A stretch of 64,000 nt of DNA from Trichomonas vaginalis G3 (lineage: Eukaryota; Parabasalia; Trichomonadida; Trichomonadidae), in NCBI RefSeq assembly GCF_026262505.1, contig NC_067205.1, positions 20,705,645 through 20,769,644 of the forward strand, in the 5' to 3' direction. This document shows positions 19,440-29,205 of the stretch, piece after piece. The translations under genes and the position numbers were made by a program. The notes beneath the pieces are model-generated. The model made no database searches. It worked only from the letters and a program-made list of their open reading frames with translations, and had not been told where the DNA came from. Every line of letters starts with the position of its first letter. The first letter of the stretch is position 1.

Positions 19440-19700
19440 TTACTCTTTCTTTGCTTCGGCTTCTTTAGCTTTTGCTTCAGCTTCTTCTCTAGCTTTCTTC
19501 GCCAGCAAACGTGGGTTCTTCTGTCTTCCAGCAGCTAATGCAGCAAGTTGTTTTTCACTAAGTTTTCTCTTTGGTCTCTCTGGCTTTTGTTCTTGTTTTT
19601 GTTCCTTCAGTTCGGATAAAATTTGCTCACGAATTTCTTTCTTCAATGCTTCAACATCTATGACCTCTTGGGTCTTGTCCGTGGGGCTTGTCTGAGTCAT
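19440..19700 (-). CDS. Polinton 1 small charged protein
   Basis: 86 residues from ATG 19700 (MTQTSPTDKTQEVIDVEALK). Almost entirely Lys/Glu/Gln/Ala with long predicted helices, including a Lys/Arg-rich stretch (KPERPKRKLSEKQLAALAAG) and an alternating Ala/Lys/Glu C-terminus. It may be a DNA-binding or scaffold protein. Unrecognised. Confidence 0.45.
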   Translation of the reverse strand: MTQTSPTDKTQEVIDVEALKKEIREQILSELKEQKQEQKPERPKRKLSEKQLAALAAGRQKNPRLLAKKAREEAEAKAKEAEAKKE

Positions 19701-20204
19701 TTGACTGCAGATAAAAAACAAAATTAAAACTTTAACCGATGTAAAATGAGCTTGTCAAATCAGAGCGAGAGTCTATTATATTAAATGACGCAAGAGGAAT
19801 ACAACATCCTTTCTATTACGTAAGTCAGAGTAAAGATGGTAAAATATACGTAAGAAAAAGAAAGGTTCCATTAGCGAATGCAGAAAGCGACAACATTAAG
19901 GTGTATGGCAAGGGTGAAGTCCACGAAGCCCATATAAAACCTTCTGTTCAAACTGAAAAGTCAATAGAACCAGAAGAAAAGAAGCCAGATGTACTTTCAA
20001 TAACGAACCAAGAGCTTATTGCAAAGTTCGTGAATTTCATTGAAAAACAAACCGAGTCAAAGAATCCTGACCCCCAGTGAAAGAAGTTGAGACAAAGAGA
20101 ATGTACAGTTCATTGAAAATGTCAAGAAACAACTTCCACCACGAATGCCAAGAAGAAGAGTGAGAATAATGAAGTAAATAGATATTTTTATCTGAAGTAA
20201 ATAC
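19701..20204 (+). other. Polinton 1 unrecognised gene remnant
   Basis: About 300 bases from 19780 read as protein-like sequence (ARGIQHPFYYVSQSKDGKIY, then a Pro/Glu-rich linker and a helix) without a clean gene. It lies just before the major capsid gene, where Polintons often carry a small virion gene. The family is unknown and it appears broken. Confidence 0.35.
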
Positions 20205-21777
20205 ATGCAGAACGAACAGCTAAACGAATTTACTCCAGCAGAGCATATTCATCAGATTCGCTCATATTTCGATATCATAGACAATGCAGTTCAAATTGGT
20301 GACACTAATAGAAAATATTCTGACACAAAGATTCCATCACAACCTGGAACTGCTAAAGATAACACATGGGTAACATTCAATCTCTCACCTCCTGGTGAAA
20401 ATATGTTGGACCTTTACAATACATTCATTACGTATAAAATGGAAGGTCAATTTATTGTAGATAAAGAAATTGGTTCGGGTTCCAATAAAACAAACCCACA
20501 GGATTTTGGATTGGTTTCGATGACGCTTTCTATGCAGTTGCTGGATATCAAATCCTTGCAAATGGTCGTATCGTATATTCTCAAGACAACGCAAGAGAAG
20601 AAGCATATATAACTTCAAACTCACAAACTACCGAACAAATAAAGAAAGTAGATGTTTCTCTAAAAGACTCGACATGAAGATGTATGGAGTCATTCGGGAA
20701 CATGCAGAACAGGACAAATTGTTAGTGGTCCAATTACAGCAGGAAAATCATTTGATTTTAAGCTTCGTTTAAGAATTCCTGTTAGAAGATTCCTTCCATT
20801 AGAAGCTATTCGATTTATTCCAGCTTTTGCAGGAAACATTCAGCTTAAAGTAAAGTTCAGTAGCGACGCCTTACAATGCACATCTATATCTGTAAATGAT
20901 ATCATTGCTTTCAATCCAACTCTTAAAGTTGCATTTGCTTCAGATTCAAATCCCGACAAATAAATTTGTTCCATGGAATGAACCATTCACTATGATAACG
21001 AAGGCAGTAGAAGCTAGTGGAACAGTTACTATTACAACTGTAACCAGCAACTATTTCGAACAAAGATGGATTTTAATGAATGTTTTCATTCATCCAAAGT
21101 CATTCTCTTTAGACCCTAACATTTATACAGAACTTGTAGAACATTATACAAACGAGGCTTTATGTTTTTCCTGTTAAAGTTATGGATTGGATTCCTATGG
21201 ACGGTTCATTCTCAAAGAATACAGATAGTTCAAGTGCAACATTTACAGCAGCTTATACGCCTATTAATGTTAAAAGTATTTGGGCACTATTTAGAAAGAA
21301 AGACAACTATTATGTTAATTTTGAGAACCCTAAGTTTAAATATCTTCAGCTTTCCATGGGAGCTTATGGAAATATGCCTGCAGAACCTGAAAAATCATAT
21401 GGACCTGTTTTTTATGAAATGGTTGCGAACGCCTGCAATACAAACAATGATATGATAGGATTTAATGAAGATGTTATGAGGTCATTGGTGGATGATGGTA
21501 GTGTGGAACATAAATGGGATAGCTATGACAACACACATTTCTTATGTGGTTTTCAACAGAAGTGGACTTTTGCTTCCAGCAAGGTCAAACATCTACTGCT
21601 CCAATAACATACAAATTGTCTGTTAAAGGACCTATTGAACTAGCAACTGAAAACGTACCAAAGCCACTTATTGGATTTATGAGGGATTGTTGCTTTGCCA
21701 TTCAGGTGCGTGCTAATGGAATCCCAATAATAAGATTAGATGACTATAACTTAGCTACGGACGACGGTGAGGAATAA
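20205..21777 (+). pseudogene. Polinton 1 major capsid protein remnant
   Basis: The region is of the right size (about 520 codons) for a double jelly-roll major capsid protein. It starts with a helical N-terminus, then beta-rich blocks (WVTFNLSPPGENMLDLYNTF), a Pro-rich turn (LRIPVRRFLPLEAIRFIPAF) and a second beta half ending in ANGIPIIRLDDYNLAT. Polinton MCPs begin in this style, with a statement of symmetric strands after an N-terminal arm. Broken, with several breaks. Confidence 0.6.
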
Positions 21778-21807
21778 AGGATGAACGTTTATTTTTAAAG
21801 CTTATAA

Positions 21808-22246
21808 ATGAGTTCTTCATCAAGCTCTCGTGAACCTTCACCATCTATGAAACAAACTTTACCAAACGATTATGGAGCACCTATTGAATATTTCTTACGA
21901 GCTGCACAATGGCAAAGAGCAGTCTCACCAAGGTTAGGTGTTCCACCAGCTCCTGTCAAAAATAGCATTTGGTCAAGTCCTTATATAAAATATGGTCTCC
22001 CTAGGTTTGCTAGCTACAGCAGGAGCAGTTATGATGTTGAAAAGAAATAAAGCAAATGTTGTAAATAATACTGAAGTAGCTGAAGTTAAACAAACTCCAA
22101 CACCTTCACAAGCAAAACCTTCAATGACTCCTGAACCTATGGAAGTACAAACTCCTGTTCAAAAGTCAACTCCAAAACCGACTCCAACATTTAAACCAGA
22201 ACCTACTCCTCAAATAAATCGTAAAACTCCTGTGTTTCCTTACTGA
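21808..22246 (+). pseudogene. Polinton 1 small membrane-segment protein, first copy
   Basis: A Ser-rich start (MSSSSSSREPSPSMKQ), one hydrophobic segment (GLLATAGAVMMLK) and a long Pro/Thr/Lys-rich tail (TPKPTPTFKPEPTPQINRK). The second half is repeated almost exactly at 23399-23668. It looks like a virion or membrane-anchored protein with a Pro-rich stalk. The function is unknown. This copy is broken. Confidence 0.5.
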
Positions 22247-22294
22247 AAAAATAACGTTATTTTTATTTAATATTAAAATTTTTATTTGATTGAA

Positions 22295-22531
22295 ATGACG
22301 ACTAAAGTCACTGAAGCAATGAAACAAAAGTTCTTGGTAGAATACATTAAATCAGGAGCGGTTACAGAAGGTTTTTACGTTCATACTATGAAGGATGGTA
22401 GAGTTCAGTTTAGAAAGATAAAGCAACCATTAGATAAAGAAGGAATTTTGAGAAAGATTAAACTTCATGAGGACAACATTGCTGAACTTAAGAAGAAGTT
22501 AGAAGAGTTGGATAAAGGAAGAGAGTTATAA
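22295..22531 (+). CDS. Polinton 1 78-residue helical protein, copy 1
   Basis: Starts MTTKVTEAMKQKFLVEYIKS; the C-terminal half is a Lys/Glu/Leu-rich helix, possibly a coiled coil. An identical copy is at 23717-23953. The ATG at 22295 follows TTTTTATTTGATTG, an A/T box at the usual distance. Function unknown. Confidence 0.55.
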   Translation: MTTKVTEAMKQKFLVEYIKSGAVTEGFYVHTMKDGRVQFRKIKQPLDKEGILRKIKLHEDNIAELKKKLEELDKGREL

Positions 22532-22696
22532 AGCAATGAATTCAACAGGGTGAAAAAACAGGTGAAAAAAGATGTGAGATCTCACCACTTCACCTAAATT
22601 TATTTTTGTGCTATGTTTTCATACGTGTGAGGGTGGTGATATCATTAATTTTTAAGTTTATTTTTTATTTTACTGAAAATTTTTATTTGGATGTAA

Positions 22697-22981
22697 ATGA
22701 CAGAACAAAAGCAACTCATTCGAATTCCACAGTATAACAAACATACATTTAAACATTTATTCTTCCTTCCTGAGCATAACATGTTCTTTCAAATACATCC
22801 GAGACCAGTTGACTTTTCATTGACTGTGTATAAAGATAGAAATAGTTATATCATTAAACCATACGATGACGAAGGTAAGTTATGTAAATTGTACGTTAAG
22901 AAGTTAGAGAAAGTTTATGTCTTCAAGTATGACTACAATAGGGTTAACACTGATGATGAAGATATTGAGGAAAATTTATGA
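22697..22981 (+). CDS. Paralogue of the TIR-borne protein, inner right end
   Basis: 94 residues starting MTEQKQLIRIPQYNKHTFKH. It aligns with the TIR protein at 24106-24426 (shared N-Y/N-K-H-x-F-K-x-L-F-F and similar length and acidic tail) but is clearly diverged. It occupies the same place in the inner right end that the TIR gene occupies in the outer end. This supports the idea that two different Polinton subfamilies are joined here. Confidence 0.6.
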   Translation: MTEQKQLIRIPQYNKHTFKHLFFLPEHNMFFQIHPRPVDFSLTVYKDRNSYIIKPYDDEGKLCKLYVKKLEKVYVFKYDYNRVNTDDEDIEENL

Positions 22982-23101
22982 GAACATTAGTGAAGTCGTT
23001 AGTGAGAGCGATAGTGAGAACGTTTATTTTTTACATTAGTGAGTTCGTTAGTGAAGTGAAGTGGGTGGTGGTTTTGTAAATATTTAAGGTTAAGTTAGTG
23101 T

Positions 23102-23304
23102 TGTCATTTGTGCTGAGGTTAGTACTTGTCGTTAGTGTTGGAGTTTGTGTTTGTTGTTAGTGTTTGTCATTTGTGCTGAGGTTAGTACTTGATGTTAGTG
23201 TTGGAGTTTGTGTTTGTTGTTAGTGTTTGTCATTTGTGCTGAAGTTAGTACTTGATGTTAGTGTTGGAGTTTGTGTTTGTTGTTAGTGTTTGTCATTTGT
23301 GCTG
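23102..23304 (+). repeat. 63-bp tandem repeat, 3.2 copies
   Basis: A G/T-rich unit starting TGTCATTTGTGCTGAGG repeats with period 63 at 23102, 23165, 23228 and 23291 (the last is partial). Copies differ at one to three bases. It lies within the diverged Polinton end just inside the inner tip, replacing the single TTGTCGTTTGTGTTG found at the outer end. Confidence 0.9.
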
Positions 23305-23398
23305 TAAAATATACGTTGACGGTTTTGTAAAGTGTCAAACCATTATCTTGGGTAAGGTGGAACGCAGTGCCACCATAACCAAGATAACCATACTAACT

Positions 23399-23668
23399 CC
23401 TTATATAAAATATGGTCTCCCACTAGGTTTGCTAGCTACAGCAGGAGCAGTTATGATGTTGAAAAGAAATAAAGCAAATGTTGTAAATAATACTGAAGTA
23501 GCTGAAGTTAAACAAACTCCAACACCTTCACAAGCAAAACCTTCAATGACTCCTGAACCTATGGAAGTACAAACTCCTGTTCAAAAGTCAACTCCAAAAC
23601 CGACTCCAACATTTAAACCAGAACCTACTCCTCAAATAAATCGTAAAACTCCTGTGTTTCCTTACTGA
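23399..23668 (+). pseudogene. Polinton 1 membrane-segment protein, second copy (3' part)
   Basis: This copy of the second half of 21808-22246 starts exactly at the inner Polinton tip, so it lacks its own beginning. It codes the hydrophobic segment (LPLGLLATAGAVMMLKRNK) and Pro-rich tail. Partial by origin. Confidence 0.5.
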
Positions 23669-23716
23669 AAAAATAACGTTATTTTTATTTAATATTAAAA
23701 TTTTTATTTGATTGAA

Positions 23717-23953
23717 ATGACGACTAAAGTCACTGAAGCAATGAAACAAAAGTTCTTGGTAGAATACATTAAATCAGGAGCGGTTACAGAAGGTTTTTAC
23801 GTTCATACTATGAAGGATGGTAGAGTTCAGTTTAGAAAGATAAAGCAACCATTAGATAAAGAAGGAATTTTGAGAAAGATTAAACTTCATGAGGACAACA
23901 TTGCTGAACTTAAGAAGAAGTTAGAAGAGTTGGATAAAGGAAGAGAGTTATAA
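23717..23953 (+). CDS. Polinton 1 78-residue helical protein, copy 2
   Basis: Identical in translation to 22295-22531 and carried on the outer copy of the duplicated block. Its 3' end overlaps the inner edge of the right terminal inverted repeat (23937). Confidence 0.55.
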   Translation: MTTKVTEAMKQKFLVEYIKSGAVTEGFYVHTMKDGRVQFRKIKQPLDKEGILRKIKLHEDNIAELKKKLEELDKGREL

Positions 23954-24608
23954 AGCAATGAATTCAACAGGGTGAAAAAACAGGTGAAAAAAGAGGTGAG
24001 ATCTCACCACTTCACCTAAATTTATTTTTGTGCTATGTTTTCATACGTGTGAGGGTGGTGATATTATTAATTTTTAAGTTTATTTTATATTTTATTTTTA
24101 TATAAATGACGAAAACTATTGAGATAACAAACTACAACGGTCATGAGTTCAAGAATTTGTTCTTCGTTCCTCGTGAAAATACATTCTATCAGATACGAGG
24201 GAGAAAGGGTAAAGTTAGTTTGAGCGTTTATGACTACAAGCATAATGGAAAGTTTATACAAGCATATGATACAAACGGTAAGCGTGTTTCATTAGCTTTG
24301 TCAAAACTTACTAACATTTATTTTGACAGTGACTTTGACCTATATGAAGAAGAAAGTGAGTCAGAAGATTATGAGCTGTTATGTGAAGCACAGCAATGGG
24401 AGGAGTTGCAATACTTTTGTAAGTGAGAACGTTTATTTTTTACATTAGTGAGGTGAAGTGGTTGGTGGCTTTGTAAATATTTAAGGTTAAGTTAGTGTTG
24501 TCGTTTGTGTTGTAAAATATACGTTAACGGTTTTGTAAAGTGTCAAATTCACATATAGTGGGTAAGGAGGCGCGCAGTGCCGCCGTACCCATGATATGTG
24601 TGCTAACT
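23937..24608 (-). repeat. Polinton 1 right terminal inverted repeat
   Basis: Pairs with 4157-4816 and ends CTAACT at 24608, followed by CTCGC (target duplication). Confidence 0.9.
24106..24426 (+). CDS. TIR-borne 106-residue protein, Polinton 1 (right copy)
   Basis: Translation identical to the left copy at 4339-4659. The ATG is preceded by ATTTTATTTTTATATAA, a clean example of the Polinton promoter box. Genes inside terminal repeats exist in two copies and are read outward at both ends. Confidence 0.7.
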   Translation: MTKTIEITNYNGHEFKNLFFVPRENTFYQIRGRKGKVSLSVYDYKHNGKFIQAYDTNGKRVSLALSKLTNIYFDSDFDLYEEESESEDYELLCEAQQWEELQYFCK

Positions 24609-25197
24609 CTCGCAGAACTTTAGGCCCTGAGAGGAGTCTGTTTTGCCTAAGGTAATCAATGCCTCTCTGACACCGCGCCGTGTGAACTCAATGTCTGGGA
24701 TTGTAAAGTTGATGCCCTGTTCGCGATTGACTTTATTTTTAAGCCATTTGGCGAAGCTCTCTAGGAAGCTTTTAAATGCTGGCTTCATTGTAGCATAAAG
24801 GCTTATATCTAGGCTCGCAATAAGCCTGGCAATGATCTCTTCTAACGAAGGATCATTACCAGAGCCAACTGCTTGCTGAGTATTCTCAATTTGGTGCTCA
24901 GCAGGAACGTAGTTGGGCATTGGGAGTAAAAATTTGCACTTATGATCTTTAAAATCATTTTTCCTGCTTTTTTTAATGCATTGCACGAACTGCCCTTGAA
25001 CTAATGTTTCACTACATTCGGCACAGTATGTAAAGAGCCTTCCTTTGCCTGATTGATTAGGCTCATTCTCATAATAGCCGATCGTAGTGAAACATTTTTT
25101 TTCCACACTTTGTTTCCAATGTTTCAGGAGTTGGTGGATATTTCGTCTTCTTAAATGGAATCCACTCATCATATACATGAGGATCCCATGCAGTCAT
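24609..25197 (-). pseudogene. hAT transposase, N-terminal segment
   Basis: The likely start is ATG 25197 (MTAWDPHVYDEWIPF). A frameshift in the T8 run at 25095-25102 separates this start from the long frame that follows (CFTTIGYYENE). That frame codes a Cys/His zinc-finger-like part (YCAECSETL, then KDHKCKF) of the BED type usual at hAT N-termini, then a helical region. It stops being hAT at 24608 where Polinton 1 begins, and the frame resumes at 4156. The homopolymer slip alone would disable this copy. Confidence 0.75.
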
Positions 25198-26356
25198 AAT
25201 AAAAATAAAGCTTTTTGAATATATTCAATTTTTAAATGATATTTTCACGGGTTAAATATAAAATAAAGAATAAGATGTAAATTATTAAAATAATTAATTT
25301 TAAATTTTGAACATGTGATAAATATTTTTTTGCATTGTTATTAATAATGAAAAATAAAGCTTATTTCAATGAAAATTGTTCTGCAAATTTATTTCACTTT
25401 TGACCTCACTTTTTCCGTAATTCAATTTTTTACTTTTAATATTTTAGATCTTCATAATATCATTTGAAAAATTAACCATATAAAAAAATCAAGTTATCAA
25501 TTCACTTTTTCCGTAATTCAAAAATCAAAAATATAAATAATATATCTTTTTATCAAATATTATTATTATATTCTATGAAAAATGAGGTCCGGAAATTTTG
25601 CGGATTCCCGTAACTCAATTTTACGGGAAAAGTGCAGTAAACTATTCAAAATACGGAAAAATTGGTGTAAACTAATGATTTTACGGTAAAATCACGGAAA
25701 GTCCCGGAAGAATATATGTGCCTATATGAAATTAGACAAAAATGAATCAAACGCATTTTAAAAGATTGTTCTTGTATTATAAATGCTATTCGCAGATTTA
25801 TTAGTTGAAGAAAATTACCAAATTTTTGCCGATTTACAAAAAATGATTTACAAAGCATATTTTTATAAGGCTTAAAAAATCTTTAAAATGTGACCGGTGA
25901 CGGAAATCCATGGTAACCAACCGCGGTTCCCGTTTGGAATGCCATATATATATCTTACCCATTCATTTGGAATACGAGGTCTCGAGTTTTCGTTCATTTT
26001 TTTTACTTTACAAAACTGTTTATTTTTCAGAATTTTTAAATTTGAAAAAATCCATTCTATATCTGATAAATAATATATTATTTTTCAATCAAAATATTTT
26101 GATTATCATCTCAAAAGTGTTCTCAAAACCTAGTTTTTCTTATTTTGGATAATCTTAATATTTATATTATTATAAACTAATTGAACACCATATGTTTTTG
26201 TATACTTTTACAAAAAAATTGATAGATTTGTGATACTTCCCCCGACGATAGAATTGAATAGCTTACATTTTGACAGAACTTAATATGGAACACAAGCGAA
26301 ATATTAAAATGTTCAGATAGAGAATTTATAAATAACTCTGTCAGAAATCAAAAAAA
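25198..26356. other. AT-rich intergenic region
   Basis: No gene is convincing. The proximal part probably holds the 5' end of the hAT element, but its boundary is not visible. CACTTTTTCCGTAATTCA-like words occur at about 25407 and 25503. Small palindromes lie at 25605-25629 and 25677-25693. Confidence 0.5.
25605..25693. repeat. small palindromes with CCGTAA/TTACGG theme
   Basis: TTCCCGTAA (25605-25613) pairs perfectly with TTACGGGAA (25621-25629). GATTTTAC (25677-25684) pairs with GTAAAATC (25686-25693). Several single CCGTAA or TACGGAAA words lie around them. They may be hAT subterminal motifs or local slippage. Confidence 0.5.
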
Positions 26357-26785
26357 ATGGAATTTGCCCCAGAACCATTTTTGCCAAATCCTAAAGACTT
26401 TTTTGCACCAGAAATCGAGCACAACATTGCAAAGACTAACAAGACAAAAGTTTGTTCTGGATATGATTACGCAGGACAGCACAGAACAATTAACGGAGAA
26501 GTTGCTTGTCAAAACCAAGAAAAAGACAGGATAAAAGGAAGGCTTACTGGTTTTGATACTAAAAACAATATAGCATGGCATGAAATCACTTCAAGATTCG
26601 GAGAAAATGTTAAACAACAAGAATTACTCAGTATAGCCAACGTTCTCTCGCTAAATGCTAACATAAAGCTTGACCGAGATGCTAAGCGTAGGAAATCTGT
26701 TCTCATTAAATGGTTTAATGAAAATTGGACAGTATTAGCTCCATTCTTGCAGTTTGTCGTACTAGATGAAGCTTTCGATCATTGA
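26357..26785 (+). CDS. hypothetical 142-residue protein
   Basis: A complete frame with host-like codon use, starting MEFAPEPFLPNPKDFFAPEI. The C-terminal half is helical and Lys/Arg-rich (RDAKRRKSVLIKWFNENW), compatible with a small DNA-binding or helical domain. Likely a trichomonad-specific protein. I do not recognise the family. Confidence 0.55.
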   Translation: MEFAPEPFLPNPKDFFAPEIEHNIAKTNKTKVCSGYDYAGQHRTINGEVACQNQEKDRIKGRLTGFDTKNNIAWHEITSRFGENVKQQELLSIANVLSLNANIKLDRDAKRRKSVLIKWFNENWTVLAPFLQFVVLDEAFDH

Positions 26786-27130
26786 TCAAATACCCCTTCA
26801 CATTTTACATTCAGATCATGTTTCATTTACTTGGTTTTGAAATATTATCTGAATATTTCATGCGCCAACTGTTTAGTAAACCAAATTTTTATTTAATTGT
26901 TCTTACATAAAAGTTTTCTCAATATATTTCCGAGATAATATTGATAATATTTGGAAAATAAAAGTAGAAACAAGTCTGATGCTATATTCATCCGAAATTT
27001 GCCGATGGAGTATGTTTTTATTATTAATTTAATGAGTTTCTAAATTGAAATAAAAATTGATCTGAAAAAATAAGAAATTTGATCAAGATATTATCATAAC
27101 AAGCATTGTTATAAGATTCTTAATTGAACA
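26786..27130. other. intergenic, nothing recognised
   Basis: AT-rich spacer between two rightward host genes; it should hold the promoter of the glycosyltransferase gene. I see no clear initiator motif in the last 20 bases before ATG 27131. Confidence 0.5.
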
Positions 27131-28444
27131 ATGCTAAATGTGATCACTCAAACCTTCTCTATTCCAGATTTCGAAAAAAATGTGACATCAGAAAAAACTA
27201 TGAACAATATAAAAAGTCTCCGAAAACCACATCAAAAATCTCTTTGGAGCGATCCACATGCGCACATGGAAGTCCTCATTTATATAATGGTTGCTACTCT
27301 CATGGCTATTTACTACGATTACTTAACTCTCGGAGAATTAAGAGCATACCTGCAATACAATAACATCACATTATCATTTATGCATACAAAATACAATATC
27401 GATGTTGTAAATGAAACAAGAACGATTATAAAAGGAAATCATGAATCAGATAAAAAATACATTTTAGAAGATGAATACCAAAAACGTATGGGCGGCATCT
27501 TCTTTATGAATTCATCTCTAGAACGTACGAATGCTACATATATTGACTTAATGTACGTCTATGTTTGCGCATTCGGTGGTTGCGTTCAATCTGATGGTAA
27601 AATCTATTTACCAGAGAGAGACAGAATATTCTTAAAGCTTGGAGAAGCAGGCCAAGTTGTTGGCTACTACGAACATGTTGTTGCCTCAGGAAATCGTTGG
27701 GCAGCAATGTACGCGCATTGGATGTATGATTGCGTTGCATATCTACTTTTTATTCCAGAAGAAATCAGAAAGAAATCTGTTTTCCTTTTACCAGTAAATT
27801 CAACAATTTACAGCGAAGCCGTCGAAACTCTTGGATTTAACAAGTCTCTTGGTCAAATTCTTTACCTAAACAGCTCACAATGGGTGTTTGCAAGGCATTT
27901 CCATACAGTTTACACTCCAGAATCAATTCATGGCTGTATGATTTGGGCAGTACACGAATTAGGAAGGAAATGGAAAGAATTATACGGTCTAAATGCTACA
28001 GTACCTACAGATTACGCTCTTTACAATCGTCCTTACGGAAATAGATATATTATTGAATTTGACGACTTCTGTTACTCGATACAGATGCGATTCCCTGAAT
28101 ACAGATGGATCAAGCTACAAACTCTATATCCTACATTCAAAGAATCCGTTATTGCATACAGTCATGTGAAATTATTGTTTGCTCCAGCAGGATCTAACTG
28201 GGCAAACGTCATTTTCATGAACAAGAACACTGCTGCTGTATGTGCAATGGCTGATACCAATGATATTCCTGTTCTTGCCGTTTGCGAAGTCATGAACATT
28301 TGGTTGTCAACTTTCCCGATACCAGGAATGAGACACCACGGTGGAGTTTCCGGTAAAATGGACTTCGAGATAGCAATTAAGGCTGTACAAAAGGCACTGT
28401 TTGCATTAGATCACGGAAGATGGCCAACAACCACAGAAATATAA
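27131..28444 (+). CDS. GT61-type (DUF563) glycosyltransferase, type II membrane
   Basis: 437 residues. A short cytoplasmic part, then one hydrophobic segment at about residues 49-66 (VLIYIMVATLMAIYYDY) and a lumenal domain with several Asn-x-Ser/Thr sites, the layout of a Golgi type II enzyme. The family's core is visible: WAAMYAHWMYDCVAYLLF (His-x-x-x-Asp of GT61), a middle block around YNRPYGNRYIIEF, and SHVKLLFAPAGSNWANVIFM, which matches the family's Gly-x-x-x-x-Asn-x-x-Phe-Met end motif. It likely adds sugars to surface glycans or proteins. The donor and acceptor cannot be read from the sequence. Confidence 0.75.
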   Translation: MLNVITQTFSIPDFEKNVTSEKTMNNIKSLRKPHQKSLWSDPHAHMEVLIYIMVATLMAIYYDYLTLGELRAYLQYNNITLSFMHTKYNIDVVNETRTIIKGNHESDKKYILEDEYQKRMGGIFFMNSSLERTNATYIDLMYVYVCAFGGCVQSDGKIYLPERDRIFLKLGEAGQVVGYYEHVVASGNRWAAMYAHWMYDCVAYLLFIPEEIRKKSVFLLPVNSTIYSEAVETLGFNKSLGQILYLNSSQWVFARHFHTVYTPESIHGCMIWAVHELGRKWKELYGLNATVPTDYALYNRPYGNRYIIEFDDFCYSIQMRFPEYRWIKLQTLYPTFKESVIAYSHVKLLFAPAGSNWANVIFMNKNTAAVCAMADTNDIPVLAVCEVMNIWLSTFPIPGMRHHGGVSGKMDFEIAIKAVQKALFALDHGRWPTTTEI

Positions 28445-28687
28445 TTTTTATGATTTGTTGTTTATTTCGTATAATATAAAGATTATTGTTATCTGATTTG
28501 TTTTATTTGTATTGATGAATATTTGATATTTTTATTTTGAAATATAGTTTTCACATATAATGAGCGACCAAAACTATTCCCTTGTTGAAATATTCTATTT
28601 TAAAACGATGTTTCTTATTCCAAAATTTATTTGAAATACTAGATACATAAAAAATTTTATCACCTTTTTCTTGAATTTTTTGATTTA
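28445..28687. other. 3' region of the GT61 gene
   Basis: AT-rich, no gene. It ends in the TTTA that forms the left TA of the MITE. Confidence 0.5.
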
Positions 28688-28830
28688 AGGGTGCCCTATA
28701 ACGATAATGTAAACATCACAAAATTAACCTTATTAGAACTCGAATGAATGGATTATCCAGATTCTAGTTCTCAATATAATAGCCTTAAAAGTGCTTTTCT
28801 GAGGGTGGTTTATCGTCTATAGGGCACCCT
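28688..28830. mobile_element. 143-bp MITE with TA duplication
   Basis: The ends are inverted: AGGGTGCCCTATAACGATAA at 28688, and on the other strand from 28830 AGGGTGCCCTATAGACGATAA, one base different. TA flanks both sides (28686-28687, 28831-28832), as for Tc1/mariner-type movers. It has no coding capacity. It is not the same family as the mariner at 1-1058, whose end reads differently. Confidence 0.85.
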
Positions 28831-29205
28831 TAAAATTATTTTTTGAAAAATTTTCACCGGTTTTTGAGGGTTTTAAATACACAGATAGATTTAATTTTAG
28901 CTATATAATAATTTTATTTGATAATAATATCATGTGGTTAATTTTTTTCTCAATATATTTGATTTACTTTAAAAAATTTCAATATTTTGGAGGATTTGTT
29001 AAGCTGGGCTTCAACAGTGCAGTATGTATAAATTCTCAATGAGGCATTCAACATCAATATTTATAGATTGATATAATTATATAACGAATTATTTAAGGAC
29101 TGGAGTTCAATATCTATATATTTATGCATTTTTATAAATTGAGATACACATTCCAGAACATATGCCAATAAAAATACATTTTTCATTGGAGAAAAAATCT
29201 TTTTG
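28831..29205. promoter_or_regulatory. upstream region of the coiled-coil gene, with initiator
   Basis: AT-rich spacer. TCATT at 29183-29187, 19 bases before the ATG at 29206, fits the trichomonad initiator TCA(Py)(A/T). Confidence 0.55.

Larger units (their letters stand above)
21979..23398 (+). repeat. duplicated right-end block of Polinton type
   Basis: 21979-22676 and 23399 to about 24095 are near-identical direct repeats. The interval ends at 23398 with a complete Polinton-like tip (CTAACT), preceded by a diverged version of the terminal sequence (TACGTTGACGGTTTTGTAAA and so on). The element therefore has two right ends in tandem, the outer one pairing with the left end at 4157. Recombination with, or insertion of the end of, a related Polinton is the likely cause. 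Confidence 0.75.
4157..24608. mobile_element. Polinton/Maverick 1, broken, nested in a hAT
   Basis: The element is 20.45 kb. It begins AGTTAG and ends CTAACT, as Polintons do (AG...CT), and is flanked by CTCGC at 4152-4156 and 24609-24613, a 5-bp target duplication. Long inverted repeats (4157-4816 and 23937-24608) are almost identical. Recognised parts are two candidate minor capsid genes, packaging ATPase, KilA-N protein, polymerase B, major capsid gene and several small genes. I see no integrase gene and no adenovirus-type protease. It is broken, with a dozen or more breaks by eye, and it also carries a MULE insertion. It is later than the hAT and earlier than the MULE. Confidence 0.9.

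Noticed and set aside
26348-26706. Leftward frames opposite 26357-26785
   Set aside because: Antisense shadows; the plus-strand frame has host-like codon use and a complete start and stop.
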